A stretch of DNA of 38,195 nucleotides from Phascolarctobacterium_B sp045598345. Its GTDB lineage: Bacteria > Bacillota > Negativicutes > Acidaminococcales > Acidaminococcaceae. The notes under the pieces are model-generated. The model was not told the DNA's origin. It ran no database searches and was given only the letters and a program-made list of their open reading frames with translations. The position numbers and the translations under genes are program-made. This document shows positions 22,351 through 31,003 of this stretch, piece by piece. The stretch is from assembly GCA_045598345.1 (NCBI GenBank), contig JAZLLX010000088.1:1-38195 (forward strand), given 5' to 3'. Every line of letters starts with the position of its first letter. The stretch's first letter is position 1.

Positions 22351-22402
22351 ATTATAGCACATATTTTTGGTATTTGTAAAATTTTATTGTTTATGTTAAA
22401 AT
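22351..22402. promoter_or_regulatory. Overlapping divergent promoters of usp and smc
   Basis: Leftward: TTTACA (22380-22375), 18-nt spacer, TATAAT (22356-22351). Rightward: TTGTAA (22374-22379), 17-nt spacer, TAAAAT (22397-22402). The two -35 boxes occupy the same bases, so polymerase can serve only one direction at a time. The rightward -10 also shows that smc starts at 22435, not at the in-frame ATG 22387. Confidence 0.75.
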
Positions 22403-22434
22403 TACTACATTATATTTTGGGAAAAGGATTAGTT

Positions 22435-25400
22435 ATGAAATTAAAAAATTTTGAGACATTTGGGTTTAAGTCATTTGCAGAGAAAACTGAATTAAGTTTT
22501 GACAGGGGCATTACCGCCATAGTGGGACCCAACGGCAGCGGCAAGTCCAATATTGCTGATGCCATCCGCTGGGTGCTGGGCGAACAGAGTTCCAAAAACC
22601 TGCGTGGCGGCAAAATGGAGGATGTAATCTTCAGCGGCACGGCCAAACGCCGTCAGTTAGGTCTGGCTGAAGTTAATTTGGTTTTTGACAATACGGACCA
22701 CCAGTTACCCTTGGAATTTGATGAGGTGTGCCTGACCCGCCGCCTGTACCGCAGCGGGGACAGCGAATATCAAATCAACAAGAAAAATGTCCGTTTGAAA
22801 GATATTGTGGACCTGATGGCGGATACGGGACTGGGCAAAGGTTCCATGAGCATTATCGGCCAGAACAAGATTGATGAAATTCTGAATTCCCGTCCTGAAG
22901 AAAGGCGTACTATTTTTGAAGAGGCCGCAGGGATTTCCAAATACCGTATGCGGAAAAAGGAAGCAATGCGGAAACTGGAGGATACGGGCACAAGTTTAAT
23001 CCGTATTAACGATATTAAAACGGAAATAGAAAATCAGGTTGCGCCCATGAAAGAAGCGGCGGAAAAGACCATGAAGTTCAACGAACTGGACGCTTTGCTG
23101 AAACAGGTGCGGCTGACAGAATTTATGCGTAAAATTGATAATGTGGAAACCACCCGTCAAAAACTTTTGGACAAGCAAACAAATTTGCAAAATGAACTGA
23201 CGGTCAAGCAGGCGGAACTGGGGCAGAAGGAAGCCCTTGCTTCGGAATTGAAACGGGCTTGGGATAAGTTGAATGAGGACTTTGCCAATTTGCAGGGAGT
23301 GATTGCAGATAAGCAAACGGCTTTGGAACACTTGCGTGGGGAAATGGGTGTGCTGACGGTACGGAAGGAACAAAGTCAGAAAAGCAGCGTCCGTTTGGAA
23401 GAAAAGAATAAAAGTTTGGCGGAGCAGATAGGGAATAATCAGCAAATGCTGGACGGTTTGGCTCAGGAACTTGATGCTTTGGAAAATACCCATGGGGCTT
23501 TGCAACAACAATTGGATGCCAAGCAAGAGGAACGGAAAGAAGCACAGGCACGCTATGATGCCGCCAACAGCGAGCAGAATGATGCCCAGAGCAGTTATTT
23601 TCAGGGAATGCAGGAAATTTTGGCTTTGCGTTCCGAACTCAGTACCTTGGAAAAAGAGCAAGATAATAGAGTTAAGCAAAGGGAAGGTCTTAAGGATGTA
23701 ATTACCGCTTTGGAGACCCAGGCGGAAGATGTGGAAACACGTGGCAGAACGGTTACGGACGAACTGGCACGGGTGGAGCATGACAGGGACAGGTTCCAAA
23801 AAGAACTGGATGAACTGAAAAATACTTTAGCGGCACAGAATGAAAATGTTGCGGCCCAGGCCAACGGCAAGGCGGAGGCGGAACGCCGTCTGGCTATGGC
23901 GGAAACCCGGTTGAAAACATTGGAGCAAATGCAGGAAAGTTATGAGGGTTTTGGCAACGGCATTCGTACCGTGTTAAAATCTGAAGCCGCCTGGCGTGAT
24001 AAAATTATCGGGGTGGCGGCGGAACTGATTAAGGTGGAACCGGAATTAGTTACGGCTATTGAAACCGCATTGGGTGACGGGGCGCAGAATATCGTTACGG
24101 AAAATGCCCAAACAGCAAAAACCGCCATTCGTTATTTGAAAGAACAGAACGCAGGCAGGGCAACATTTTTGCCCTTGGACACTATTGAGCCCAGAGCGTT
24201 AAAAGATGATGAACTGGCACTGGCAAAATTGCCGGGAGTTTTGGGTTATGCCTATGATTTGATTGAATGTGAACCAGTTGCAGAAAAAGCATTAAAATTT
24301 TTGTTGGGACGTATTCTGGTGGCGGAGAATTTGGACGTGGCCCTTGATGCCGCCAAAGAGGGAAGATTCCGTTTGAAAGTTGTAACCCTGGACGGGGATG
24401 TGGTGAATGCGGGCGGTTCCATGACCGGCGGCGCAAGAAGGCATCGGGAAGGATTTTTGAGCAGGGAAAAGACCATTGAGAAACTGACCGCCCAGGTAAC
24501 GCAGTTGGAAAGTGAGGTCTTGGACTGGCAGGAAAAACTGGAAGCGGCACAGGATATAGCCGGCACCACAGCAAAGAGGGAACGGGAACTTGCGGATAAT
24601 GTTGACAAAGGAAGTTTGCGGGTCAAAGAATTGCAGTTGGACGCCGCTAATTTGCAAAGGGAAAAGAACGAGGTGGACGGCAAACTGACGGCGGCAATTG
24701 GTGACCGCACGGAAGCCGCCAATATGTATATGGCACAACGGGACAGGGTGAAAGAATTACGCAATACTTTGACAGAACGGGAAAATATGGATAAAGGCGC
24801 CAAAGAAAAATTGGATGAATTGGGCGGACGTATCAACAAGGAAAAGACCAATCTGAGTGTTTTGGATGCGGCTATTGGAGATATAAAAATTGCTATGGCC
24901 CAGAATGAATCTGATACGAAATACAAAGAAGAACGTATGAAGGATTTGGATGGGGAACAGGCAAAACTGCAAAAAGATATTACCGATAATGAGCAGGAGC
25001 GGGAAAACCTGGCCCAGGTGGTGGCGGAATGCGATGTCCAGTATCAGGAAATGTCCGTACAACAGGATAAGATGATGCTGGATTTGGCGGAAAGTTCCGG
25101 CGGTAAAGAAAAGTTTATGGCAGAACGGGCAACGGCACAAGCCAAGTATGAAGAAGCAGACCAATTTGCTTTGGAGTTCCGCAGGACGGTGGCAAGTGCG
25201 GAGACCAAAGTGCATCAGACGGATGTGGATTTGACCCGTGCCAATGCGGATTATGAACATGCTTTGGAACAGTTGGATTTGGAATACCACATGACCATTG
25301 AGGAAGCCCACAAGAGTGATTTGCTGCAAGACAGCGACAGGGAACTGAGCCGTAAGGAAAGGGATTTGACCAATCAAATTATTGATTTGGGCCCGGTGAA

Positions 25401-26010
25401 TCCTGCCGCAGTGGAAGAATATAATGCGGTTAAGGAAAGGGCGGAACTTTATCAGACACAATATGCGGATTTGGTTGCGGCAAAAGAAAAACTGGAAACA
25501 GTTATTGCGGAAATTAACGCAGGCATGACCAGCCGTTTCAGCGAGGCCTTCCACCAGATAAACACCTATTTTGTAGAATGTTATCAGGAACTTTTTGGGG
25601 GCGGCACCGCATCCTTGAAATTGATTGACCCCAACGATTCATTGGAAAGCGGTATTGATATTGAAGCACAACCTCCGGGAAAGAAGACCAAAGGATTGTT
25701 CTTGCTTAGCGGCGGGGAGCGGGCTTTGACGGTTATTGCCCTGCTCTTTGCACTTTTGCGTTATCAGCCCAGCCCCTTCTGTATTCTGGACGAAATTGAC
25801 GCGCCTTTGGACGATGCCAATATAGGAAGGTTCAGTAATTTCCTGCACAACTATGCCCAAAAGACCCAGTTCATTGTGATTACCCATCGCAAGGGAACTA
25901 TGGAAAGTGCGGATATTATGTACGGTGTAACAATGGAAGAAAGCGGCGTGTCCAAACTGCTTTCGGTTAAAATCAGTGATGCGGTGGAGCAGGAAGGTAT
26001 AAATGCCTGA
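22435..26010 (+). CDS. smc: Chromosome segregation protein SMC
   Basis: 1191 aa, full length. Head ATPase N-lobe with MKLKNFETFGFKSFAEKTEL and Walker A GPNGSGKSNI; long coiled coil (about 170-500); hinge at about 510-660 (YEGFGNGIRTVL, GVAAELIKVEP, GGSMTGG); second coiled coil to about 1010; C-lobe with signature LLSGGERALTVIALLFALL and Walker B CILDEIDAPLDD. It forms the ScpAB-associated condensin that organises newly replicated DNA. Start 22435 is supported by homology, AAAAGGA upstream, and the promoter position. It overlaps ftsY by 1 nt, the common Bacillota smc-ftsY order. Confidence 0.97.
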   Translation: MKLKNFETFGFKSFAEKTELSFDRGITAIVGPNGSGKSNIADAIRWVLGEQSSKNLRGGKMEDVIFSGTAKRRQLGLAEVNLVFDNTDHQLPLEFDEVCLTRRLYRSGDSEYQINKKNVRLKDIVDLMADTGLGKGSMSIIGQNKIDEILNSRPEERRTIFEEAAGISKYRMRKKEAMRKLEDTGTSLIRINDIKTEIENQVAPMKEAAEKTMKFNELDALLKQVRLTEFMRKIDNVETTRQKLLDKQTNLQNELTVKQAELGQKEALASELKRAWDKLNEDFANLQGVIADKQTALEHLRGEMGVLTVRKEQSQKSSVRLEEKNKSLAEQIGNNQQMLDGLAQELDALENTHGALQQQLDAKQEERKEAQARYDAANSEQNDAQSSYFQGMQEILALRSELSTLEKEQDNRVKQREGLKDVITALETQAEDVETRGRTVTDELARVEHDRDRFQKELDELKNTLAAQNENVAAQANGKAEAERRLAMAETRLKTLEQMQESYEGFGNGIRTVLKSEAAWRDKIIGVAAELIKVEPELVTAIETALGDGAQNIVTENAQTAKTAIRYLKEQNAGRATFLPLDTIEPRALKDDELALAKLPGVLGYAYDLIECEPVAEKALKFLLGRILVAENLDVALDAAKEGRFRLKVVTLDGDVVNAGGSMTGGARRHREGFLSREKTIEKLTAQVTQLESEVLDWQEKLEAAQDIAGTTAKRERELADNVDKGSLRVKELQLDAANLQREKNEVDGKLTAAIGDRTEAANMYMAQRDRVKELRNTLTERENMDKGAKEKLDELGGRINKEKTNLSVLDAAIGDIKIAMAQNESDTKYKEERMKDLDGEQAKLQKDITDNEQERENLAQVVAECDVQYQEMSVQQDKMMLDLAESSGGKEKFMAERATAQAKYEEADQFALEFRRTVASAETKVHQTDVDLTRANADYEHALEQLDLEYHMTIEEAHKSDLLQDSDRELSRKERDLTNQIIDLGPVNPAAVEEYNAVKERAELYQTQYADLVAAKEKLETVIAEINAGMTSRFSEAFHQINTYFVECYQELFGGGTASLKLIDPNDSLESGIDIEAQPPGKKTKGLFLLSGGERALTVIALLFALLRYQPSPFCILDEIDAPLDDANIGRFSNFLHNYAQKTQFIVITHRKGTMESADIMYGVTMEESGVSKLLSVKISDAVEQEGINA

Positions 26011-26918
26011 TGAATTTTTTTGAAACATTGAAGGCGGGTCTGGCAAAAACCCGTTCCAATTTTACCAACAGAATAGTGGAGTTGATTACGGGCAGTACCC
26101 ATCTGGACGAGGATTTTTATGAAGAACTGGAAATGATTCTCATCAGTGCGGATGTGGGGACCAAGACCACGGAGAAACTTTTGCAGGCGGTGCGGGACGG
26201 GGCAAAAAAAGGTGAAATCAAGGAACCCTCCGCTGTAATGCCCTTTTTGAAAAATTATTTAATAAATATGTTGACATACGAGGGACAACGGACTAAGATA
26301 AGTAGCAGACCGACTGTGATTTTAGTTGTGGGTGTTAACGGGGTGGGCAAAACCACTACCATTGGCAAACTGGCCAATTATTTTACCCTTTTCAAATATA
26401 AAGTTCTTTTGGCGGCGGCGGACACATTCCGGGCGGCGGCGGTGGAACAGTTGAAGATTTGGGGTGAGCGTGGTGGTGTGGATGTTATTGCTCACGGAGA
26501 AGGGGCAGACCCGGCGGCGGTGGTGTTTGACGCAGTTCAGGCGGCCAAAGCAAGGGGCGCGGACATTCTCTTTATAGACACGGCGGGCAGATTACATAAC
26601 AAAGTGAATTTGATGAATGAATTGGAAAAAATTCATCGGGTTATAAAAAAAGAAATTCCAGAGGGGCCTCAGGAAACATTTTTGGTGCTGGATGCCACCA
26701 TGGGTCAGAATGCCATCGCCCAGGCCAAGGTCTTTATGGAAAGCGCCAAGGTTACGGGGGTTATTCTCACCAAGTTGGACGGTACGGCCAAGGGCGGCAT
26801 GGCGGTGACGGTAAGAGAGGAATTGGGACTGCCGGTAAAATGGATTGGCTGCGGGGAAGGGATGATGGATTTCAGACCCTTTGAGGCGGACAAATTTGTG
26901 GAAGCGTTGTTTGAGTAA
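26010..26918 (+). CDS. ftsY: SRP receptor FtsY
   Basis: 302 aa. SRP-family GTPase at the membrane that receives Ffh-ribosome complexes. NG domain with GVNGVGKTTTIGKLA (G1), ADTFRAAAVEQL, DTAGRLHNKVNLMNEL (G3) and TKLDGTAKGG (G4). The acidic A domain is short or absent, as in many Bacillota. It begins 1 nt inside the smc stop. Its stop codon is the first part of an AGTAATG/AGTAATT heptamer array that opens a repeat cluster. Confidence 0.96.
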   Translation: MNFFETLKAGLAKTRSNFTNRIVELITGSTHLDEDFYEELEMILISADVGTKTTEKLLQAVRDGAKKGEIKEPSAVMPFLKNYLINMLTYEGQRTKISSRPTVILVVGVNGVGKTTTIGKLANYFTLFKYKVLLAAADTFRAAAVEQLKIWGERGGVDVIAHGEGADPAAVVFDAVQAAKARGADILFIDTAGRLHNKVNLMNELEKIHRVIKKEIPEGPQETFLVLDATMGQNAIAQAKVFMESAKVTGVILTKLDGTAKGGMAVTVREELGLPVKWIGCGEGMMDFRPFEADKFVEALFE

Positions 26919-27319
26919 TGAGTAATTAGTAATTAGTAATTAGTAATTATGGTAGGATGTTCCAGTGATTATATGTTGGGTTTCAGGTGTGCGGGGTTAT
27001 GCGAACCCTCGTCCGCCCATAAAGGGGCGGGGGACCGACACAGTTTTTAAGGTCGGTGGTGGGGTGAGCAATTACGCTGTCGCTAATGAATAGATAAAAA
27101 CTTAAAACTTAAAGTTAAGGTGAAAAGTTCCTGGGATTATAGCAGGGAAGTTGGCAGAGAGAGAATTTTTTTATTCTAATCACAGGAACATATTACCATA
27201 GTTTTAAGATTTAAGTTTTTAACTTTTAGTTTTTTGATGTTCCTTTGATTATATAATCGGGAATTTTCGCAAAGCGAAAATTGTCCATAATTTCCCATTA
27301 CTAATTACTCATTACTAAT
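26914..27319. repeat. Heptamer-bounded repeat cluster with nested TIR elements
   Basis: The left edge has AGTAATG then AGTAATT x4 (26914-26948), beginning over the ftsY stop; the right edge (about 27296-27319) has the inverse units CATTACT, AATTACT, CATTACT. Inside is an element left end GGTAGGATGTTCC (26951) with the GC-rich core of the long family (AACCCTCGTCC, AAAGGGGCGGGGGACC). A nested short element (27119-27197) with its own AAAACTT-type heptamers comes next, then GATGTTCCTTTGATTATA and the hairpin AATTTTCGC-AAA-GCGAAAATT. No coding potential is seen. Confidence 0.8.
27119..27197. repeat. Short TIR element nested in the cluster after ftsY
   Basis: 79 bp from GGTGAAAAGTTCCTGGGATT to its inverse AATCACAGGAACATATTACC. 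The interior GCAGGGAAGTTGGCAG matches the short copy at 37663-37743. It is flanked left by AAAACTT, AAAACTT, AAAGTTA heptamers and right by GTTTTAA-type units, which are mutual inverses. Confidence 0.8.
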
Positions 27320-27329
27320 TATATATTGC

Positions 27330-27417
27330 GGAAGGGTGGTCGAGTGGTTTAAGGCTCTGGTCTTGAAAACCAGCGAGGGGAAACCCTCCGTGGGTTCGAA
27401 TCCCACCCCTTCCGCCA
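27330..27417 (+). tRNA. tRNA-Ser (anticodon UGA)
   Basis: 88 nt: acceptor GGAAGGG / CCCTTCC, discriminator G and encoded CCA. Anticodon loop CTTGAAA with anticodon TGA, and class II variable arm CGAGGGGAAACCCTCCG. It stands alone between two repeat clusters, with no close promoter seen outside repeat DNA. Confidence 0.96.
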
Positions 27418-27444
27418 TTTTTTTGCTTTGCAAAAAAATGGCGG
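27412..27444 (+). terminator. Hairpin using the tRNA 3' end as one arm
   Basis: CCGCCATTTTTTTGC, TTT loop, GCAAAAAAATGGCGG: a 15-bp perfect stem whose left arm contains the last bases and CCA of tRNA-Ser. Probably the tRNA terminator, although the T run lies in the stem. Confidence 0.6.
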
Positions 27445-27608
27445 GTTAAAAGTTGTAAGTTGGAAGTTATAAATTAAAGGTTGGATGGTCTGGAAACAAT
27501 TAGAAATGTGAATTGTGAAATGTGAAATGAAGGTAGGATGTTCCTGTGATTATATAATCGGGAATTTTCGCAAAGCGAAAATTCTCCATAATTACTCATT
27601 ACTAATTT
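27445..27608. repeat. Second repeat cluster, between tRNA-Ser and the cyclodeaminase gene
   Basis: Heptamers AAAAGTT, GTAAGTT, GGAAGTT, ATAAATT lead into GATGGTCTGGAAA (shared with the four-helix-bundle cassette), then AATTAGA, AATGTGA, ATTGTGA, AATGTGA. An element end GGTAGGATGTTCCTGTGATT follows (27532), then the AATTTTCGC hairpin and CATTACT-type heptamers reaching to 12 nt before the next start codon. It looks like the four-helix-bundle cassette ends without the gene. Confidence 0.75.
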
Positions 27609-27619
27609 TTAATTCAAAA

Positions 27620-28243
27620 ATGTTATTAACTGATACAAGCATTACCAACTTCATAGAGAAACTTGCTTCCAAGTCCCCCACTCCGGGCGGTGGCGGGGCG
27701 GCGGCAGTGGCGGGCGCTTTGGCCGCCGCCCTTGCGGGTATGATGGCAAACCTTACTTTGGGTAAGGAAAAATTTGCTGCGGTGGAGCAGGAGGTGAAAG
27801 TTTTGGAAGGGGAACTGGCTGTTGCACGGGCAGAACTTTTGAAACTGGTTGACGAAGATGCCAAGGCCTACCAGATGATTATGGATGGCTATGCCTTGCC
27901 GAAGAACACGGAACAGGAAAAAATGTTGCGTGGCGAATATCTGGCAAAGGCGGCACAGGGGGCGGCTTTGGTGCCATTAAGAATTTGCAGACATTGTGTC
28001 AGGGTTGGGGAATTGACAGAGAGGGTTGCTAAAATTGGCAACCGGGGACTTTTGACGGATGGGGCCTGCGGTGCCATTATGGCGGCGGCGGCCTTTGAAA
28101 GTGCGGCATTGAATGTGGCAATAAATTTGCCCATGACGCACAACGAAGAATTTATAAAGGACTGCAAAACGCAGTTGGCGGAATACAAAACAAAGGTTCA
28201 AAATTGCAAAGCGGCAGTTTTGGCGTTGGTTGACAAACTATGA
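27620..28243 (+). CDS. Cyclodeaminase/cyclohydrolase family protein (FtcD C-terminal domain-like)
   Basis: 207 aa from ATG 27620. All-helical family with SPTPGGGGAAAVAGALAAAL then AGMMANLTLGK at the N-terminus, matching formiminotetrahydrofolate cyclodeaminase and the FchA-type methenyl-THF cyclohydrolase. It acts on one-carbon derivatives of tetrahydrofolate in the cytoplasm; which reaction this copy performs cannot be told, and no folate or histidine-degradation genes adjoin it. The annotated start is set by homology: earlier in-frame codons lie in repeat DNA. There is no Shine-Dalgarno, because a repeat cluster ends 12 nt before the ATG. It overlaps the next gene by 4 nt. Confidence 0.85.
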   Translation: MLLTDTSITNFIEKLASKSPTPGGGGAAAVAGALAAALAGMMANLTLGKEKFAAVEQEVKVLEGELAVARAELLKLVDEDAKAYQMIMDGYALPKNTEQEKMLRGEYLAKAAQGAALVPLRICRHCVRVGELTERVAKIGNRGLLTDGACGAIMAAAAFESAALNVAINLPMTHNEEFIKDCKTQLAEYKTKVQNCKAAVLALVDKL

Positions 28244-29283
28244 TTAGTATGCTGGGGTTTCCCGTGCTTTTGGCGGCGCTCATTGCCTATTGCATTACCC
28301 CTTTTGTAAAAAAAATAGCCCTCAAAGTGGGGGCGGTGGATATGCCGAATGACCGTAAGGTGCATAAAACGCCCATGCCACGTCTGGGAGGTTTGGCCAT
28401 TTATTTGGCATTTACGGCGGCAGTTTTGCTGGCAGTACCCTTTTCAAAGGATTTGTTGGGAATTCTCTTGGGGGGTACTTTTATTGCTGTAGTGGGTATT
28501 TTGGATGATATTTACCAACTGCCGGCAAAGGTCAAACTGTTGGGGCAAATCCTCAGCGCTGCGGTGCTGATTGCCTTTGACATCAAAATGGAGTGGATGA
28601 CCAACCCTTTTGGCAATGGCGAATACATTTATTTTGAATATCTGAGCGTGCCTTTTACGATTTTTTGGGTGGTGGCCTTTACCAATATTACCAATCTCAT
28701 AGACGGTCTGGACGGGCTTGCCGCCGGGGTGGGGGCAATTGCTTCCTTTACCACGGCATGTTTGGCGGCACAGGCGGGATATATGGAGCCGGCCATGCTC
28801 AGTGCGGCGCTTTTTGGTTCTTGCATAGGATTTGTCCGTTACAATTTTAACCCTGCCACAATCTTTATGGGGGATACGGGTTCAATGTTCATAGGGTTTA
28901 TATTGGCGGCCTTCAGTGTGGACGGGGCGGTGAAAACCGCTGCCGGTATTTCGCTCTTTGTGCCGGTCATAGTCATGGGGCTGCCCATTGCAGACACGGC
29001 CTGTGCCATTGTTCGCCGCTACCGCAGCGGAAGGCCGATTTTTCAGCCGGACAAGGGGCATATCCATCACCGGCTGATGGAAAAGGGCATGAACCAAAAA
29101 CAGGCGGTACTTTTTTTGTATGCCATTACCGGGGCATTGGCTGTTGCCGCCGTGCTTTATGCAGAGTTGAAAGGGATTTGGGCGGCACTCCTGATTGCAG
29201 TCATTGCCACAACGGTGGCAGTGGGGGCGAGGAAGATGGGGATGTTCAGTTATAGGGATGGGGAGAAGGACGATAAGGATTAG
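28240..29283 (+). CDS. Undecaprenyl-phosphate sugar-1-phosphate transferase (WecA/TagO type)
   Basis: 347 aa, about ten membrane helices. MraY/WecA superfamily: an early DRKVHKTPMPRLGG motif, catalytic aspartates in GILDDIYQLPAK, NLIDGLDGLAAGV, then MGDTGSMFIGF, and the cytoplasmic loop HIHHRLMEKG characteristic of the WecA/TagO (UDP-GlcNAc) branch. It would start a surface polymer such as a teichoic-acid-like chain or O-antigen on undecaprenyl phosphate at the inner membrane face. The ATG overlaps the upstream stop (ATGA); ATG 28249 is an alternative. Downstream lies repeat DNA, so no polymer cluster follows. Confidence 0.92.
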   Translation: MISMLGFPVLLAALIAYCITPFVKKIALKVGAVDMPNDRKVHKTPMPRLGGLAIYLAFTAAVLLAVPFSKDLLGILLGGTFIAVVGILDDIYQLPAKVKLLGQILSAAVLIAFDIKMEWMTNPFGNGEYIYFEYLSVPFTIFWVVAFTNITNLIDGLDGLAAGVGAIASFTTACLAAQAGYMEPAMLSAALFGSCIGFVRYNFNPATIFMGDTGSMFIGFILAAFSVDGAVKTAAGISLFVPVIVMGLPIADTACAIVRRYRSGRPIFQPDKGHIHHRLMEKGMNQKQAVLFLYAITGALAVAAVLYAELKGIWAALLIAVIATTVAVGARKMGMFSYRDGEKDDKD

Positions 29284-29396
29284 AAATGTCAAAGAACAAA
29301 GAGCAAAGAACAAATATGGTAAGGCGTTCAGGGGGTTAAATATAATGCGTAATTCGCAATTCGCAATGCGTAATCTAATTAAGAATTAAGAATGCA
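29284..29396. repeat. Heptamer tracts and a fragmentary element end after the transferase gene
   Basis: AAATGTC, AAAGAAC, AAAGAGC, AAAGAAC, AAATATG lead into GGTAAGGCGTTCAGGGGGTT, a degenerate element end. Then ATGCGTA/ATTCGCA and AATTAAG-type heptamers lead to the next full element. Non-coding. Confidence 0.75.
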
Positions 29397-29699
29397 GGTA
29401 AATAGTTCCGGTGATTATAATTTGGGTTTCGGGTGGGCGGGGTTATGCGAACCCTCGTCCGCACCTAAAGGGGCGGGGGACCGTCTAAAGGAACATAGAA
29501 GGACGGTGGTGGGGTGAGCAATTACGCTGACGCTAATGAAAAGATTAAAACTTAAAACTTAAAATTTATGAATGCTTCGCATAAACAAAAACACCCGTCT
29601 GCCCCTTTGTTCCTGTGGGCAGCCACCCTCTCCAAGAAGAGGGAAAATAAGTTCGCATCAAGCGGGCTTTTTTATCTTTAATCAAAGGAACATCTTGCC
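29397..29699. repeat. Long TIR element, about 303 bp
   Basis: Left end GGTAAATAGTTCCGGTGATT, right end AATCAAAGGAACATCTTGCC (inverse). The core holds ACCCTCGTCCGCACC, AAAGGGGCGGGGGACC, GACGGTGGTGGGGTGAGC, an internal AAAACTT heptamer stretch and a CCCTCTCC...AGAGGG stem. Non-coding. Confidence 0.85.
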
Positions 29700-29731
29700 A
29701 TAGTTTTAAGTTGTTAATTTTATTTTTTTTT

Positions 29732-29768
29732 GCAGTCGGCAGATTTGTTGGCTGCTTTTTCATTGCTT
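29732..29768. repeat. 37-bp direct repeat, left copy
   Basis: Starts GCAGTCGGCAGATTTGTTGG and ends TTTTTCATTGCTT; one mismatch to the copy at 31155-31191. The two copies bracket the yhcG-like gene. Confidence 0.85.
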
Positions 29769-29801
29769 AATTATTGGGTGTTTTTTGGTGGGTTTTTGTG
29801 G

Positions 29802-29884
29802 TATAATATTTATAATTATTCTTGCCTCCCAATCAGGGGAGGTGTCAAAAATGCCTTGCATTTTTGACGGAGGGGTTAGTTTGC
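29802..29884 (+). promoter_or_regulatory. Extended -10 promoter and leader hairpins before the yhcG-like gene
   Basis: TGG followed by TATAAT (29802-29807) is an extended -10; no good -35 is seen. The leader folds into CCTCCC...GGGGAGG and GTCAAAAATG...CATTTTTGAC hairpins. Confidence 0.5.
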
Positions 29885-29931
29885 GGTTGTAGATTTGATA
29901 AATGTGTGGAAAGGGTTTTTAGGGATAAACT

Positions 29932-30990
29932 ATGAATTTGGTTAATCTTGAATATGTGAGTTCTGGAGATATTGTTCAGGACAGTTGCAAAATAATTGAA
30001 ACATCCCAGTTATTAGCATATAAATCAATCAATTATTTGTTGTTGCAAAGAAACTGGTTACTTGGAAAACGCATTGCAGAAGAGGAACTGAAGGGCGGTA
30101 ACAGGGCGGACTATGGGGTTGAGGTTGTAAAAAATCTTGCTAAATCTCTAACTAAAATTTATGGTAAAGGTTTTACGTGGCGGATTTTATATTATTGTGT
30201 GGAGTTTTATAAAAACTACCCAAACATTTTGCACTCACTGAGTGCAAAATCTGAAATACCATTATCATTTACACATTATCGTATTCTTATGCAAGTTAAA
30301 GATACAACAGCAAGGTTATGGTATGAACAGGAAGCATTAAGAGAATGTTGGGCGGTGCGTACTTTGCAACGGAACATTAACAGTCAATATTACTACCGTC
30401 TGTTGAAGTCCCAAAATAAAGAAAAAGTTGTCAATGAAATGAAAAATTTTACTGACCAATATCAGGAAAACAAACTTGAATTTATCAAAAACCCAATGGT
30501 AACAGAATTTTTGGGATTGTCCTCAAATACTGACTATACAGAAAGTGATTTAGAAAAAAGCATTATTTCCAATTTGCAAAAATTTTTGATGGAAATGGGC
30601 AAGGGCTATGCTTTTGTAGCAAGACAGCAGCATATCCATACGGAAAAAGAAGATTATTACATTGATTTGGTGTTCTATAACTATATCTTGAAATGTTTTG
30701 TTTTGATTGATTTGAAAACCACTAAAATAACTCATCAGGATGTGGGACAGATGGATATGTATATCCGTATGTATGACGAATTGAAACGGGGCGAGGGTGA
30801 TAATCCCACATTGGGGATTGTGTTGTGTGCCGATACGGATTCAGATGTGGCAAGATATTCAGTTTTACATGACAATGAGCAGTTGTATATGTCAAAGTAT
30901 AAGTTGTATCTGCCTACGGAGGAAGAGTTGCGGGCGGAGATAGAAGCACAAAAAACTATTTTCCAGTTGCAACAGTCAGAAAAAAAGTAA
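29932..30990 (+). CDS. PDDEXK nuclease domain protein, YhcG/DUF1016 family
   Basis: 352 aa. N-terminal DUF1016 domain (about 20-170: LLQRNWLLGKRIAEEE, then YGKGFTWRILYYCVEFYKNY and TLQRNINSQYYYRLLK) and a C-terminal PD-(D/E)XK nuclease-like domain. The latter shows MGKGYAFVARQQH, the active-site-like YYIDLVFYN and FVLIDLKTTKITHQDVGQMD, and NPTLGIVLC. Family members are scattered on mobile DNA and have been linked to restriction-type or defence functions; the exact role is unclear. It lies next to an EcoRI-like system in an AT-rich segment, suggesting a small defence patch. A 25-bp palindrome is embedded in the coding sequence (30226-30250) and a related one follows the stop. Confidence 0.9.
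   Translation: MNLVNLEYVSSGDIVQDSCKIIETSQLLAYKSINYLLLQRNWLLGKRIAEEELKGGNRADYGVEVVKNLAKSLTKIYGKGFTWRILYYCVEFYKNYPNILHSLSAKSEIPLSFTHYRILMQVKDTTARLWYEQEALRECWAVRTLQRNINSQYYYRLLKSQNKEKVVNEMKNFTDQYQENKLEFIKNPMVTEFLGLSSNTDYTESDLEKSIISNLQKFLMEMGKGYAFVARQQHIHTEKEDYYIDLVFYNYILKCFVLIDLKTTKITHQDVGQMDMYIRMYDELKRGEGDNPTLGIVLCADTDSDVARYSVLHDNEQLYMSKYKLYLPTEEELRAEIEAQKTIFQLQQSEKK
30226..30250. repeat. Perfect palindrome inside the yhcG-like gene
   Basis: Arms ATTTTGCACTCA and TGAGTGCAAAAT around a single C. It encodes part of the segment ILHSLSAKSEI. Confidence 0.85.
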
Positions 30991-31003
30991 ATTTTTCCTG
31001 TAA

